A DNA stretch of 64,000 nt from Leclercia sp. S52 (GCF_039727615.1 NZ_CP152474.1:1240001-1304000), one strand, 5' to 3'. Numbered from the stretch's first letter, positions 30,349 to 40,969 are shown. Numbers and translations: made by a program. The notes: a model not told the origin generated them from the sequence alone.

Positions 30349-31722
30349 TTAACCCACCGCGGTGCCGGGTACCAGCACTTCGGTGGCGATAATCACGATG
30401 ACCAGCCCGACGAGAACCGGCACCGAGGTGCGTTTTACCACTTCGAACGGCGAGATTTTCGCCATCCCGGCGACCGCTACCACCACGCCGGAGACCGGGG
30501 AGATAGTACGGCCCAGGTTGGAGGCCTGCAGCATCGGGATGGTGAGGTAGGCCGGGTTGATCCCGGAGGAGTGCGCCAGTTTCGGGATCATCTCCACGAA
30601 GGCATAGAAGGGGGCATTACCGGAACCGGTGGTCATCGCCGCCAGCATGGTCAGCACCACCAGTACCATCATCAGGATAATGCTCGCGGAACCGAACGAG
30701 GTGGCAATGGAGATCAGGCTCTGAATAAAGCCGATGGTGCTCAGCCCCTGGGCAAAGACCCCGGCCGCCACCAGCAGCATTACCACGCCGGCGAAGGCAT
30801 CCGCCATGCCGCGATAGGCCACTTCCAGGCCGCTAAAGACCTTCTGGGTATTGAAACCGCGAATAAACTCCAGCACCGCCGCCAGCAGCATGCAGATCAC
30901 CAGAATGGTGATGATGTGCAGCTCCGGGCCCCATTTACCGTCAAAAATCAGCACCCCGATAATCGGCGTAAACGGCAGGATGGCGTAGAAGGATGGTGCC
31001 GTGGTGGTGATTTCGCTGACGTCGAGTCTCTCGTGGGAGATGTTCTCTTTTTTATCGAGGTAGCGCTGCCAGAAGAAGTGCGCAATCGCCATGCCGATAA
31101 TGGCGGCAATGGAGATCGGCAGGGTGGTTTTAAAGGCGAAGTCGATCAGCGGCATCTCGGCGGCTTTGGCGGCCAGCACCACGTCGCCGGAGGTCGGGGA
31201 GAGAATAATCGCCGCCGGGGAGGCGCAGATGGCCGCCGCCGCGCCGCGGCTGATCCCCACGTTGACCATCACCGGGAACAGGGTGGCCATCAGCAGGACG
31301 CCCAGGCCGGTGGCCGAGGAGACGGCCAGCGACATCAGACAGGCGACGAAATAGGCGGCAATCATCAGCAGGTAGGGGGAGTTGATATAGCTCAGCGGCT
31401 TCGAGGCCAGCTTGACCACCATATCATTAGCGCCGATATGCGTCATGTAGGCGGCAAACCCGCAGAGCATCATGATCATCATTCCCAGATCGCCACCGCG
31501 GCTCATCAGCAGAATTTTGATGTATTCGACGATGTCGGTTGCGGTGTAGCCGGTGCTGGTGGCGCTCGATGGCAGCACCTTATGGCCCATCAGGGCGCTG
31601 ACGATCAGCAGGACAAGGCCGCCGACAAACAGCACCCCGGTGGCGGAGTAGCCTTTGATGATGTAGCGCGCGACGCCGACAATGACAACCACCCCGATCA
31701 GGAGCTCGATAAACGTTAGCAT
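30349..31722 (-). CDS. dcuC: Anaerobic C4-dicarboxylate transporter DcuC
   Basis: Polytopic inner-membrane carrier that exports succinate during anaerobic growth. 457 residues (E. coli 461) with strong similarity, including SSATGLGVLLMATLFPV and the GSGNAPFYAF segment. In K-12 a citrate operon separates it from rna; here they are adjacent. A possible FNR site lies upstream. Confidence 0.94.
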   Translation of the reverse strand: MLTFIELLIGVVVIVGVARYIIKGYSATGVLFVGGLVLLIVSALMGHKVLPSSATSTGYTATDIVEYIKILLMSRGGDLGMMIMMLCGFAAYMTHIGANDMVVKLASKPLSYINSPYLLMIAAYFVACLMSLAVSSATGLGVLLMATLFPVMVNVGISRGAAAAICASPAAIILSPTSGDVVLAAKAAEMPLIDFAFKTTLPISIAAIIGMAIAHFFWQRYLDKKENISHERLDVSEITTTAPSFYAILPFTPIIGVLIFDGKWGPELHIITILVICMLLAAVLEFIRGFNTQKVFSGLEVAYRGMADAFAGVVMLLVAAGVFAQGLSTIGFIQSLISIATSFGSASIILMMVLVVLTMLAAMTTGSGNAPFYAFVEMIPKLAHSSGINPAYLTIPMLQASNLGRTISPVSGVVVAVAGMAKISPFEVVKRTSVPVLVGLVIVIIATEVLVPGTAVG

Positions 31723-31814
31723 GGATCCCTCAGTTCCCGACGCCCCAGAGCGAAAGGAGAAATTAGCAATGAAATTAAGGTGACAAAATGTGCCGAAATA
31801 ATGGACCGGCCTCG

Positions 31815-31828
31815 CTGACCAAAATCAA
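31815..31828 (-). promoter_or_regulatory. Possible FNR site of dcuC
   Basis: CTGAC-4-ATCAA matches the FNR consensus TTGAT-4-ATCAA at 8 of 10 positions and lies 93 bases before the dcuC start. dcuC is FNR-activated in E. coli. Confidence 0.45.
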
Positions 31829-32018
31829 TAAAACGACTACTAAAGGGGTATCCAGCCCGATTTTGCTGCTGTTGTAACGTTAATGGGCACGTGTTGGTCC
31901 TGTCCTGACACCAAGACTGCAATAACCACACAAAACGTAAATATATCTAAAACGGCTTTTATCTCAGGAATATCCCTGCGTATACTCGGGTCTCTTTTTG
32001 CGACCCCAGGACGCTGCT

Positions 32019-32420
32019 ATGCCTGCCAGCTGGATCTTTCGACTGCGCTACCTGAAAAAACATCTGCTGATGCTGATGTTCGCTTTCGGCTGGCTGTTGA
32101 TCCAGAGCCAGGTGGCGGTGGCTTCACACGACTGCGCCATCAACGTGCAGGGCGAGACGGCCACCCTTCAGCATCTGGACATGATGGCGATGCCGCAGCA
32201 TCACGCCGCGCCTGCGCCGTCGGGCCTATGTGATAAACACTGCGTGCCGGATCAGGTGCAAAAAGACACCGGGCATCCGCAGCTGGTGGCGCTGCCTGCC
32301 GCCATGACGATTACCCTCAATGACCCGGACTGCACCGCTGTCGCGTCGTCGTCCAGCGTCGTCACTCCGCCCGCCGTGGGGCCGCCGGCAACGATCCGCT
32401 TTTGCCGGTTTCGGGAATAA
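32019..32420 (+). CDS. Small exported His/Cys/Met-containing protein (CopL/DUF2946-like)
   Basis: A 133-residue protein with a long basic and hydrophobic N-terminal signal (cut near residue 35). The mature part holds SHDC, an HLDMMAMPQHH cluster and LCDKHC, all plausible metal ligands. Small proteins of this kind often lead copper-resistance operons. A TATACT -10 element lies at 31981-31986, so it is probably the first gene of the efflux operon. Function as metal sensor or chaperone is inferred. Confidence 0.65.
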   Translation: MPASWIFRLRYLKKHLLMLMFAFGWLLIQSQVAVASHDCAINVQGETATLQHLDMMAMPQHHAAPAPSGLCDKHCVPDQVQKDTGHPQLVALPAAMTITLNDPDCTAVASSSSVVTPPAVGPPATIRFCRFRE

Positions 32421-32476
32421 ACCCACCTGTTAATCCGTTGATTTTATTTAAATTTACGTTTAACAGGAGCTTTACC

Positions 32477-32791
32477 ATGCGTGCTTTACTCTTTTCCGCG
32501 CTGCTTGGCGCGTGCTTTACCCTTTCTTCGTATTCCGTTCAGGCGACCACGAACACCTCTCCGGTGACTCCGCAGTGGCAGGGACAGGGCGTTATTCGGG
32601 CGATCGACGCCCGGGCGCTGGTTATCCAGCATGACCCTATCCCGGCCCTGAAGTGGCCCGCCATGACCATGCCGTTTGCCTTTTCAGCCGATGTCGACAC
32701 CCGCGCCGTGAAACCGGGCGAGCGGGTGGCATTTACGCTGGCGCGGGCCGGCGACGGCTTTCAGATAATCTCGCTCACGCCGCTGCGCTAA
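32477..32791 (+). CDS. CusF-like periplasmic copper/silver chaperone
   Basis: A 104-residue protein with a signal peptide (cut near residue 23). It has the CusF ligand set His52, Trp60, Met63, Met65 in the segment ALKWPAMTMPF, which binds Cu(I)/Ag(I) with a cation-pi contact. It would hand metal to the CusB-like subunit. The start follows AGGAG at 32466. In K-12 the order is cusC-F-B-A; here F is before C. Confidence 0.88.
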   Translation: MRALLFSALLGACFTLSSYSVQATTNTSPVTPQWQGQGVIRAIDARALVIQHDPIPALKWPAMTMPFAFSADVDTRAVKPGERVAFTLARAGDGFQIISLTPLR

Positions 32792-32802
32792 GCGAGGATC
32801 CC

Positions 32803-34059
32803 ATGAAAAGAGCAACACTGAGCATCTGGCTCGGTGGGGTGATGCTCGGGCTTATCAGTGCGGCCGGGCAGGCCGCACCCTGGACGCTCGAGCAAACCCT
32901 CGCCGAAGCCCAACGCTACTCGGCGGCCTTATCCGCCAGCCGTAATGAGGCCCGGGCGCTGGATGCTATGGCGGATTCCGCCAGCCAATTGCCCGATCCA
33001 AAACTGAAATTCGGCATTGAAAACGTGCCGGTGCAGGGCAGCAACGACCGCCGCTTGACCCGGGAAGGGATGACCATGCAGCGGGTCGGGATCATGCAGA
33101 GCTACGTCAGTCATGAAAAGCGGGAGCGAAAGGCGCAAACCCTGCAGGCTCAGGCGCGCGGCGTGCTGGCGAAAGCGGACGCGGTGCGTGCCGCCCTGCA
33201 GCGGGATACTGCCCAGGCCTGGCTGGAGCTGGCCCTGACGCAGCAGGGGCTGAAATCGGCCAGCCGGCTGGTCGATGAGACAGCGCAGCAGCTGAACGTG
33301 CAGAAGGCCAGCATGGGGGCCGGAAGCGCCAGCCCCGACAGCGTGCTGGCTCTGCGCATGACCCTCAGCGCCATGCGCGACAAAGCGACCCTGGCCAGGC
33401 GTGACGTCCAGCTGGCGCAGAGTCGGCTGCTACAACTCACCGGCCAGCGGGTCGAGGACGTGAAGGGGCCGCTGCCACGCTACCAGCGTCTGCCTGCCGA
33501 CGTCAGCCAGCTCGAAGAGGCCATTGCCCGTCACCCGGAAGTGGAAGCCGCACTCCGTGAAGCCGAGACTGCGAAAGCCCGCTCGGCGCAGTCGGCGGTG
33601 GCGGCGATCCCGGATGTGGATGTCGAGGTGTTCTACGCCCATCGTGCCGAAGGCTATGACGATATGGCCGGGGTCATGTTCACGGTCGATCTGCCGCTGT
33701 TCCAGTCGCGACGCCAGGACAAGGACTATGCCGCAGAGGTCTCCCGCTCGCTGCAGGCGGTGGATGAATTCACGCTGATAAAGCGGGAGCACATCGCACA
33801 GGTGCAGTCGCTGGTAGCCCAGTACCAGGCCGCACAGACGCTGTGGCAGCGCCAGCGCGACGAGGTGCTGCCGTTACAGCATCAGCGGCTGACGGTGCTG
33901 AATGCGCAATATCGTTCGGGTCAGTCAGAGCTGCCCACCCTGCTTGAGGCACGGCGCAGCGTGCTGGACAGCGAACTGGCTGTCAATCAGGCCGAGCGCG
34001 AGATGGCGCGCACCTGGGCTGCGATCCAATGGTTAATCCCGCAGGAGTTGGCACAATGA
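32803..34059 (+). CDS. TolC-family outer-membrane efflux protein (CusC/CzcC-like)
   Basis: A 418-residue protein with a signal peptide ending GQAA and the two long helical repeats of outer-membrane efflux proteins (alanine- and glutamine-rich). No lipobox cysteine is seen, unlike CusC. It is closer in size to CzcC-type channels. The ATG at 32803 follows AGCGAGGATCCC; its TGA overlaps the next ATG (ATGA). Confidence 0.85.
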   Translation: MKRATLSIWLGGVMLGLISAAGQAAPWTLEQTLAEAQRYSAALSASRNEARALDAMADSASQLPDPKLKFGIENVPVQGSNDRRLTREGMTMQRVGIMQSYVSHEKRERKAQTLQAQARGVLAKADAVRAALQRDTAQAWLELALTQQGLKSASRLVDETAQQLNVQKASMGAGSASPDSVLALRMTLSAMRDKATLARRDVQLAQSRLLQLTGQRVEDVKGPLPRYQRLPADVSQLEEAIARHPEVEAALREAETAKARSAQSAVAAIPDVDVEVFYAHRAEGYDDMAGVMFTVDLPLFQSRRQDKDYAAEVSRSLQAVDEFTLIKREHIAQVQSLVAQYQAAQTLWQRQRDEVLPLQHQRLTVLNAQYRSGQSELPTLLEARRSVLDSELAVNQAEREMARTWAAIQWLIPQELAQ

Positions 34060-35255
34060 AAATCACATTCCGGGTCGCAGTGCCTCTGGCATTGCTGCTG
34101 GCCGCTGGCGGCTATTACGCCGGGCAGCGTCATGCTTCGCACGAGGCAGTGCCTGCCGCTGCCGAACGCAAGGTGCTTTACTGGTACGATCCGATGGTGC
34201 CAGGCCAGCGTTTTGATAAGCCGGGGCGGTCGCCATTTATGGATATGGACCTCGTGCCGCGCTATGCCGATGAGGAGGATGCGCCAGCAGGGGTGGGGAT
34301 CAGTGCTGCCCAGCAGCAGAATCTGGGCATGAAGACCGCCCGCGCTGAGCTGCGTCAGCTGGTTTCACCCTTCACGGCCTTTGCAACCATCGCTGCGGAT
34401 GAACGCAGCGTCACTGTGCTCTCAGCTCCCTCGGCTGGCGTGGTGACGAAGCTGTATGTCCGGGCGCCGCTCCAGCAGGTGCAGGCCGGTGAAGCCCTGG
34501 CGCAGCTGTGGATCCCCCAGTGGACGCAGGCGCAGCAGGAGTATCTGGCGGTGCGTGCGCTTGGCGATGCCGCCTTATCCGCCGCCGCACGCGAGCGGCT
34601 GAAGCTGCAGTTTATGCCCGAGGAGGCGATCCGCGCGCTGGAACGCAGCGGGAAGCCGCAGACCTCGCTGATCCTCAGAGCCCAGCATGCGGGCTATGTG
34701 GCGAAACTGGACGTACGCGAAGGCGCGCAGGTGGCGGCAATGACCGCGCTGTTCGAAATAGCCCGTCTCGATCCGGTCTGGCTGGTGGTGGATTATCCCC
34801 AGGCGCAGGCGCAGGCCCTGAGCGTCGGCAGTGAGATGGTGGCGACCTCAGAGAGCTTCCCGGGGATGCGTTTTCACGGGCGGGTCAGCGAGCTGCTGCC
34901 GCAGATGGATACCGCCACGCGCACCCTGAAGGCGCGAATAGTCGTGGACAATCCACAGCAACAGCTCAAACCGGGCATGTTCCTGACCGTCTCCCGGGCG
35001 CAGTCGGCGGCGGGGGCGCCGGTGCTGGCCGTGCCGGAAGAGGCGGTAATCGACACCGGGAGCAGCAAACGCCTGCTGCTGGCCAGCGGCAAGGGCTATT
35101 TCCAGCCGGTGAAGGTGGAGACCGGGCTGACCGCGCAGGGGTGGACCGAAATTCGCTCCGGCGTGCAGGAGGGGGATGAGGTGGTCACCTCCGGGCAGTT
35201 CCTGATCGACTCCGAAGCCAGCCTGCGCAGCGTGCTGCCGGAGGTGGCGAAATGA
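34056..35255 (+). CDS. Membrane fusion protein of a heavy-metal RND pump (CusB-like)
   Basis: A 399-residue adaptor. After an N-terminal membrane anchor it has the heavy-metal-binding block [15 protein letters not shown] near residues 41-55 and [10 protein letters not shown] near 59-68, whose methionines bind Cu(I)/Ag(I). Lipoyl-like, alpha-hairpin and beta-barrel parts follow ([12 protein letters not shown]-like segments). It connects the RND pump with the outer-membrane channel. Starts and ends overlap the neighbours by 4 bases. Confidence 0.88.
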   Translation: MKITFRVAVPLALLLAAGGYYAGQRHASHEAVPAAAERKVLYWYDPMVPGQRFDKPGRSPFMDMDLVPRYADEEDAPAGVGISAAQQQNLGMKTARAELRQLVSPFTAFATIAADERSVTVLSAPSAGVVTKLYVRAPLQQVQAGEALAQLWIPQWTQAQQEYLAVRALGDAALSAAARERLKLQFMPEEAIRALERSGKPQTSLILRAQHAGYVAKLDVREGAQVAAMTALFEIARLDPVWLVVDYPQAQAQALSVGSEMVATSESFPGMRFHGRVSELLPQMDTATRTLKARIVVDNPQQQLKPGMFLTVSRAQSAAGAPVLAVPEEAVIDTGSSKRLLLASGKGYFQPVKVETGLTAQGWTEIRSGVQEGDEVVTSGQFLIDSEASLRSVLPEVAK

Positions 35256-38200
35256 TCGCGGCGGTGATTAAAGCGTCCCTGCGTAACCGGCTGCTGGTGA
35301 TCCTCGCCGCCCTGATCATGGCGGGGTGGGGCCTCTGGGCGGTGCAGCGCGCGCCGCTGGATGCGCTGCCGGATCTGTCGGACGTGCAGGTGATTGTCCG
35401 CGCCAGTTTCCCGGGCAAAGCGCCGCAGGTGATTGAGGATCAGGTGACCTGGCCGCTGACGACCTCAATGCTTTCGGTTCCCGGCGCAAAAACGGTGCGC
35501 GGGTTCTCGATGTTTGGTGATGCTTATGTCTACGTGCTGTTTGAGGATGGCACTGACCTGTACTGGGCGCGATCGCGGGTGCTGGAGTATTTAAGTCAGG
35601 TCCAGTCGCAGCTGCCGGCCGGGGTGAACGTCGCCCTGGGCCCTGATGCCACCGGGGTGGGCTGGATCTACGAATATGCCCTGATCGACCGCAGCGGCAA
35701 ACACAGCCTGGCCGATCTGCGTGCCATTCAGGACTGGACCCTGAAATTTGAGCTCAAAAGCGTGGCCAATGTGTCTGAGGTGGCCAGCATCGGCGGCATG
35801 GTGCGTCAGTATCAGGTGGTTGCCGATCCGGCGAAAATGCGCGCCCTGAACATCACTCATGCCCAAATCGTAACGGCGTTGCAGGCGGCCAACAAAGAGA
35901 GCGGCGGCGCCCTGCTTGAAAAGGGCGAGGCGGAGTACATGGTGCGCACCACCGGCTATCTGCAAAGCCTGGAGGATTTTCGCCACGTGGTGATCGCCTC
36001 CCGTGACGGGGTGCCGGTCCTGCTGGGGGATGTGGCCAGCGTTGGCTACGGCCCGGAGATCCGTCGCGGCGTGGCCGAGCTGAATGGCGAAGGCGAAGTG
36101 GCGGGCGGCGTGGTGGTGATGCGCTACGGGCAGAACGCGCTGGAGACGCTGCATGCGGTAAAAGCGAAGCTGGCTGAACTGCAAAAAACGCTGCCTGTTG
36201 GGGTGGAAATCGTCCCGGTTTACGATCGCTCGACGCTGATAGAGGATGCCGTCGAAACGCTTACCCACAAGCTGCTGGAGGAGTTCGTGGTGGTGGTGCT
36301 GGTCTGCGCCCTGTTCCTGTTCCATTTCCGTTCGGCGATGGTGGCGGTAGTCTCGCTGCCGCTGGGCATTCTGGGCGCGTTCGTGGTGATGCACTATCAG
36401 GGTATCAACGCCAACATTATGTCGCTCGGCGGGATCGCCATTGCCATTGGCGCGATGGTTGATGCGGCGATCGTGATGATCGAGAACATGCACAAGGTGC
36501 TTGAGCAGTGGCGTCACGACAATCCGGGTCAGGAACCGACTTCTGCTGACTACTGGCGACTGGCGGAGCGGGCGGCCATTGAGGTGGGCCCGGCGCTGTT
36601 TTGCAGCCTGCTGATCATCACTCTGTCGTTCATTCCGGTCTTTTCGCTGGAGGCGCAGGAAGGGCGCATGTTCGCCCCGCTGGCGTTCACCAAAACCTGG
36701 GCGATGGCGGTGGCGGCGGGGCTCGGCATTACCCTGGTGCCGGTGCTGATGGGCTATTTCATTCGTGGACGCATCCCGGATGAGAAAGCGAATCCGATCA
36801 ACCGGGTGCTGATCCGCCTCTATGAGCCGCTACTGGACCGGGTGCTGCGTTTTCCAAAAATGACGCTGGCGCTGGCGGCGCTCCTGCTGCTGGTCACGCT
36901 CTGGCCGTTGAGTCGGCTGGGGAGCGAATTTATGCCGCCGCTGAACGAGGGGGGACCTGCTGTATATGCCATCAACCCTGCCGGGGATCTCGGCCCGGGA
37001 AGCGGCCCGGCTGCTGCAACAGACGGATCGGCTAATTAAAAGCGTGCCGGAGGTGGCCACGGTGTTCGGCAAGGCCGGTCGGGCGGAGACGGCAACCGAT
37101 CCGGCGCCGTTAACCATGCTGGAGACGACCATTCACTTTAAGCCGCGCGACCAGTGGCGACCTGGGATGACGCCGGAGAAACTGGTGGAGGAGCTGGATC
37201 GCACCGTGCGGGTGCCAGGCATTGCCAACGTCTGGGTGCCGCCGATCCGTAACCGCCTCGACATGCTGGCGACCGGGATCAAAAGCCCGGTCGGTATCAA
37301 GGTCAACGGCAACAATCTGGCGGATATTGAACGTGTTGCGCAGCAGATAGAACAAGTCGTAAAACAGGTGCCCGGCGTCACCTCGGCGCTGGCGGAGCGG
37401 CTGGCTGGCGGGCGTTATGTCGATGTCCGTATCGACCGCCAGAAGGCTGCGCGCTATGGCGTCTCGGTGGAGGAGCTGCAGGGCATGGTCGCCACGCTGG
37501 TAGGGGGCGATAAGGTGGGAGAGGTGATCCTCGGGCGCGAGCGTTACCCTATCAATCTGCGCTATCCCCGCGATAGCCGGGATTCTGTCGATAAGCTGCG
37601 GGCATTGCCGGTGGTGGCGGCCAACGGCAGCCAGATTGCGCTGGGCGAGCTAGCGGATATCCTGGTGACCGAGGGGCCACCGATGCTGAAAAGTGAAAAT
37701 GCCCGGCTCTCTAACTGGATCTATGTGGACCTGCGCGGACGCGATCTCAAATCGGCGGTGGAGGAGATGCAGCAGCGGGTGACTCAGGAGGTTATTTTAC
37801 CCCAGGGGGGTATCGCTCGCCTGGTCGGGACAATTTGAATATCTGGAGCGTGCCACCGCGAAGCTGAAAATAGTCCTGCCGGTCACCCTTGTGATTATAT
37901 TTGTTCTGCTCTGGCTGACCTTTAAACGTATTTCAGATGTACTTATCATCATGGGAACCTTACCTTTTTCTCTTATCGGAGGTGTCTGGTTGTTATGGCT
38001 GCTGGAATATAATTTATCAGTGGCGGGGGCGGTCGGGTTTATTGCCCTGGCAGGGGTGTCGGCAGAGTTTGGCGTTATTATGGTGCTCTATCTTAATCAG
38101 GCGCTGGATAAACACAGGACGCGCGATTCACATTACGGGAATACAGTATTAATGCAGGCCATTCACGAAGGTGCCGTCCTGCGCGTGCGCCCCAAAGTGA

Positions 38201-38370
38201 TGACCGTAGCCACCATCATGGCCGGGTTGCTGCCGGTAATGTGGGGCGGAGGCAGCGGTGCAGAGGTGATGCAGCGCATTGCTGCACCGATGATTGGCGG
38301 CATGGTCAGCGCGCCGCTGTTATCAATGCTGGTAATTCCTGCGCTGTATAAGCTATTGCATCAGCGTTAA
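35252..38370 (+). CDS. Heavy-metal RND efflux pump (CusA-like), two apparent frameshifts
   Basis: Proton-driven inner-membrane pump for Cu(I)/Ag(I). Three reading frames (35252-37039, 36966-37838, 37891-38370) join into one 1038-residue protein (E. coli CusA about 1047) if the G6 run at 36949-36954 and the G6 run at 37805-37810 are each read as G5. The joins then read [17 protein letters not shown] and [18 protein letters not shown], as in the family. The transmembrane proton-relay segment [13 protein letters not shown] is intact. The breaks are most likely sequence errors. Confidence 0.85.
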
Positions 38371-38382
38371 TTTTCCTTAATT

Positions 38383-38405
38383 GCGCCTTAAATATTTTAA
38401 GGCGC
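38383..38405 (+). terminator. Hairpin after the cus-like operon
   Basis: A perfect 10-base-pair stem GCGCCTTAAA/TTTAAGGCGC with a 3-base loop, 12 bases after the cusA-like stop; only a loose T-rich stretch follows. Confidence 0.65.
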
Positions 38406-38533
38406 ACACGCTTTTACCAGGAGTATTCTTAACTGTCTGGCGTAATAATTAAGATAAACGCCCATGCCGTCAGGTTTCTATTCCACTATTCTAGGCGAGA
38501 ACACGCAGCGAAGAGTTAAGTGGTAATAAGATT

Positions 38534-39110
38534 GTGACAATTATTAATAAGTTTTTCATTATTTTTCCTTTTATTTTTGCTCAGTTAACTTTTTCGACTG
38601 TGGCAACGGCTAAAGACGTTCCTCCTCTTAAAGCCTGGGTCAAAACTATCCACAACGATATGATTGACACCTGGGAAGCGCCCGAGCATTACGATCTTTA
38701 TGTGCCTGCCATTACCTGGCATGCCCGCTTTGCTTACGATAAAGAGAAGACCGATCGTTATAATGAGCGTCCGTGGGGGGGCGGGGTTTGGCCAGTCACG
38801 CTGGGACGACAAAGGTAACTGGCATGGCCTTTACGCGATGGCATTCAAAGACTCCTACAATAAATGGGAGCCCATAGCGGGCTATGGCTGGGAGAAAACC
38901 TGGCGTCCGCTGGCCGATGATAATTTCCATCTGGGGCTCGGTTTTACCGCAGCCGTGACGGCGCGCGATAACTGGAACTATATCCCCGTTCCGCTGGTCC
39001 TGCCGCTGGCGTCCGTGGGGTACGGCCCGGCCACTTTCCAGATGACCTATATCCCGGGCACCTATAACAACGGTAACGTCTACTTCGCCTGGATGCGCTT
39101 CCAGTTTTAA
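38534..39110 (+). CDS. pagP: Lipid A palmitoyltransferase PagP, one apparent frameshift
   Basis: Outer-membrane beta-barrel that moves palmitate from phospholipid to lipid A, usually PhoPQ-controlled. The first part has a signal peptide and the [20 protein letters not shown] segment with the catalytic His; the second part holds [14 protein letters not shown] and the terminal barrel strands. They join if one G is removed in the GGGG at 38783-38786 (or the adjacent G7 run), giving the conserved [18 protein letters not shown] and a protein of 191 residues (E. coli 186). The start is GTG at 38534. I cannot see a clear PhoP box. Confidence 0.86.
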
Positions 39111-39300
39111 CTGAAAAAACTTTACGTACTGGTGATTTAATAGTCACTTCTTGGAAGGTAAAGGATAAAAATTGGGGGCAAAAAATTAACGCGACTTTTG
39201 TCACTTTTCTTCAAAAAGGCGCTGGACAAAACCGCTCACAATTGTTGTACTGATACCCGACACAGCATTTGTGTCCAATTTTCATGTAAAGGTAATTTTG

Positions 39301-39510
39301 ATGTCTAAGATTAAAGGTAACGTTAAGTGGTTTAATGAATCCAAAGGATTCGGTTTCATTACTCCGGAAGATGGCAGCAAAGACGTGTTCGTACACTTCT
39401 CTGCAATCCAGAGCAATGGTTTCAAAACCCTGGCTGAAGGTCAGCGCGTTGAGTTTGAAATCACTAACGGTGCCAAAGGCCCTTCTGCTGCTAACGTCAT
39501 CGCTCTGTAA
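39301..39510 (+). CDS. cspE: Cold-shock-family protein CspE
   Basis: A 69-residue nucleic-acid chaperone and transcription antiterminator with RNP1 (KGFGFITP) and RNP2 (VFVHFSAI). Nearly identical to E. coli CspE. The long 5' region (39111-39300) probably holds its promoter and an untranslated leader. Confidence 0.97.
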   Translation: MSKIKGNVKWFNESKGFGFITPEDGSKDVFVHFSAIQSNGFKTLAEGQRVEFEITNGAKGPSAANVIAL

Positions 39511-39536
39511 TTCAGACGAGACCAGCAAGAATTTCA

Positions 39537-39563
39537 AAACCCGCTCCCTGAGCGGGTTTTTTT
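39537..39563. terminator. Bidirectional terminator between cspE and the small peptide gene
   Basis: A 10-base-pair stem AAACCCGCTC/GAGCGGGTTT with T7 on the plus side; A residues before it give a T run on the minus strand as well. It ends cspE and the minus-strand transcript coming from crcB. Confidence 0.92.
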
Positions 39564-39572
39564 CGTTCTGGC

Positions 39573-39659
39573 TCAGCTGAACAAGTAGAGTCTCAAAAAG
39601 CTGGCCAGGATCGCCACGCTCAGTACGACCATCCCCGCATTTGTTATTTTCTCTTTCAT
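39573..39659 (-). CDS. 28-residue hydrophobic small membrane peptide downstream of crcB
   Basis: An ATG with a well placed ribosome site (GAGGGTG, AGGG ending 7 bases upstream) opens a 28-codon frame: a short charged N-terminus MKEKITNAG, then one hydrophobic helix VVLSVAILASFLRLYLF and a stop. It lies 71 bases after crcB on the same strand and just before a terminator that works on this strand. I do not recognise a family. It could be a single-helix membrane protein modulating a transporter. Too short for routine gene callers. Confidence 0.6.
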   Translation of the reverse strand: MKEKITNAGMVVLSVAILASFLRLYLFS

Positions 39660-39730
39660 TGCGTCACCCTCAGTGTCTGTGGTGACAGGTTGCCTGAGAA
39701 AAATTAAGCCAACATTAAGGTCCGCGTCTT

Positions 39731-40114
39731 TTAGTGAGCATTAACCGCAGAAATTAACCAAAATGCGAGCGCGGTCATCATTAACGAACCCAGCAGGTTA
39801 ACCGCAATGTTCAGCAGCGCCCAGGCCGCGCGGCCATCTTGCAGCAGAAACACCACCTCTGCCGAGAACGTCGAAAAGGTGGTCAGCCCGCCGCAGAAGC
39901 CGGTGGTGATCAACAATTTCCATACCGGATCGATGTGGGTCATTCGGTTGAACCACGCCAGACCCAGCCCAATGATAAAAGCACCGATCAGGTTGGCCGT
40001 GAGTGTACCGAACGGGATCTGCTGATGCAGAGGGTTAAACCGCATGCTCAACAGCCAGCGAGCCACGCTTCCTGTGCCCCCACCGATAAAAACGGCTAAA
40101 AGAAGTTGAAACAC
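39731..40114 (-). CDS. crcB: Fluoride ion channel CrcB/Fluc
   Basis: A 127-residue four-helix dual-topology channel subunit that lowers cytoplasmic fluoride. The Fluc motifs [10 protein letters not shown] and [13 protein letters not shown] are intact. I use GTG at 40114, which gives the E. coli length; the ATG two codons upstream is possible. No fluoride riboswitch pattern was seen ahead of it. Confidence 0.95.
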   Translation of the reverse strand: MFQLLLAVFIGGGTGSVARWLLSMRFNPLHQQIPFGTLTANLIGAFIIGLGLAWFNRMTHIDPVWKLLITTGFCGGLTTFSTFSAEVVFLLQDGRAAWALLNIAVNLLGSLMMTALAFWLISAVNAH

Positions 40115-40180
40115 GAACAATACCTGCTATTTGATGTGTAAGGACTTTGAGTGTAACGCCGTTTGCGGCAAGGGGAAAAT

Positions 40181-40969
40181 ATGTATGTTGCGGTTGGACA
40201 ATTTGCAGTAACGGCAAACTGGCAAAAAAATGCCGAAACCTGCGCTTCGCTGATGGCGCAGGCGGCAGCGCAGGGGGCATCCCTGCTGGTGCTGCCCGAA
40301 GCACTGCTGGCCCGCGATGATAACGATCCCGATCTGTCCGTGAAGTCGGCCCAGCCGCTGGACGGCGGCTTTTTGACGATGCTGCGGGCGGAGAGTGCCC
40401 ACAATCAGATGACTACCGTGCTGACCGTGCATATCCCGTCAACTGCGGGCAGGGCGATAAACACCCTGGTGGTACTGCGAGGTGGCAGGATCGTTGAGCA
40501 GTACGCCAAGCTGCATCTTTACGATGCGTTCAGTATCCGGGAATCCAGGCTGGTGGATGCGGGCACGATGGTGCCGCCGCTGATCGAGATCGACGGTATC
40601 CGTCTGGGGTTGATGACCTGCTACGATTTGCGCTTCCCGGAGATGGCGTTGAATCTGGCGCTGGCGGGGGCAGAAGTGTTGGTCCTGCCTGCGGCGTGGG
40701 TCAGAGGGCCGCTCAAGGAGCACCACTGGTCAACGCTGCTGGCCGCCCGGGCGCTGGATACTACCTGCTATGTGGTGGCAGCAGGGGAATGCGGCAACAA
40801 GAATATCGGTCAGAGCCGTATTATCGACCCCCTCGGCGTGACCATCGCGGCCGCGGCTGAGGGGCCAGCGCTGCTGTTTGCTGAGATTAGCCGGGAGCGC
40901 GTTACCCTGGCGCGTCAACAGCTGCCGGTCCTGCGCAACCGACGCTTCGCCCCTCCGCAATTATTGTGA
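40181..40969 (+). CDS. ybeM: Nitrilase-family amidase YbeM
   Basis: A 262-residue carbon-nitrogen hydrolase with the catalytic triad Glu40 (LVLPE), Lys110 (YAKLHLYD) and Cys147 ([11 protein letters not shown]). Orthologs hydrolyse deaminated glutathione, a metabolite-repair role; the K-12 copy is damaged, whereas this one is full length. The start at 40181 follows AAGGGG. Divergent from crcB. Confidence 0.9.
   Translation: MYVAVGQFAVTANWQKNAETCASLMAQAAAQGASLLVLPEALLARDDNDPDLSVKSAQPLDGGFLTMLRAESAHNQMTTVLTVHIPSTAGRAINTLVVLRGGRIVEQYAKLHLYDAFSIRESRLVDAGTMVPPLIEIDGIRLGLMTCYDLRFPEMALNLALAGAEVLVLPAAWVRGPLKEHHWSTLLAARALDTTCYVVAAGECGNKNIGQSRIIDPLGVTIAAAAEGPALLFAEISRERVTLARQQLPVLRNRRFAPPQLL

Noticed and set aside
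40115..40180. Fluoride riboswitch ahead of crcB
   Set aside because: The 66-base divergent spacer to ybeM is too short and lacks the conserved crcB-motif bases.
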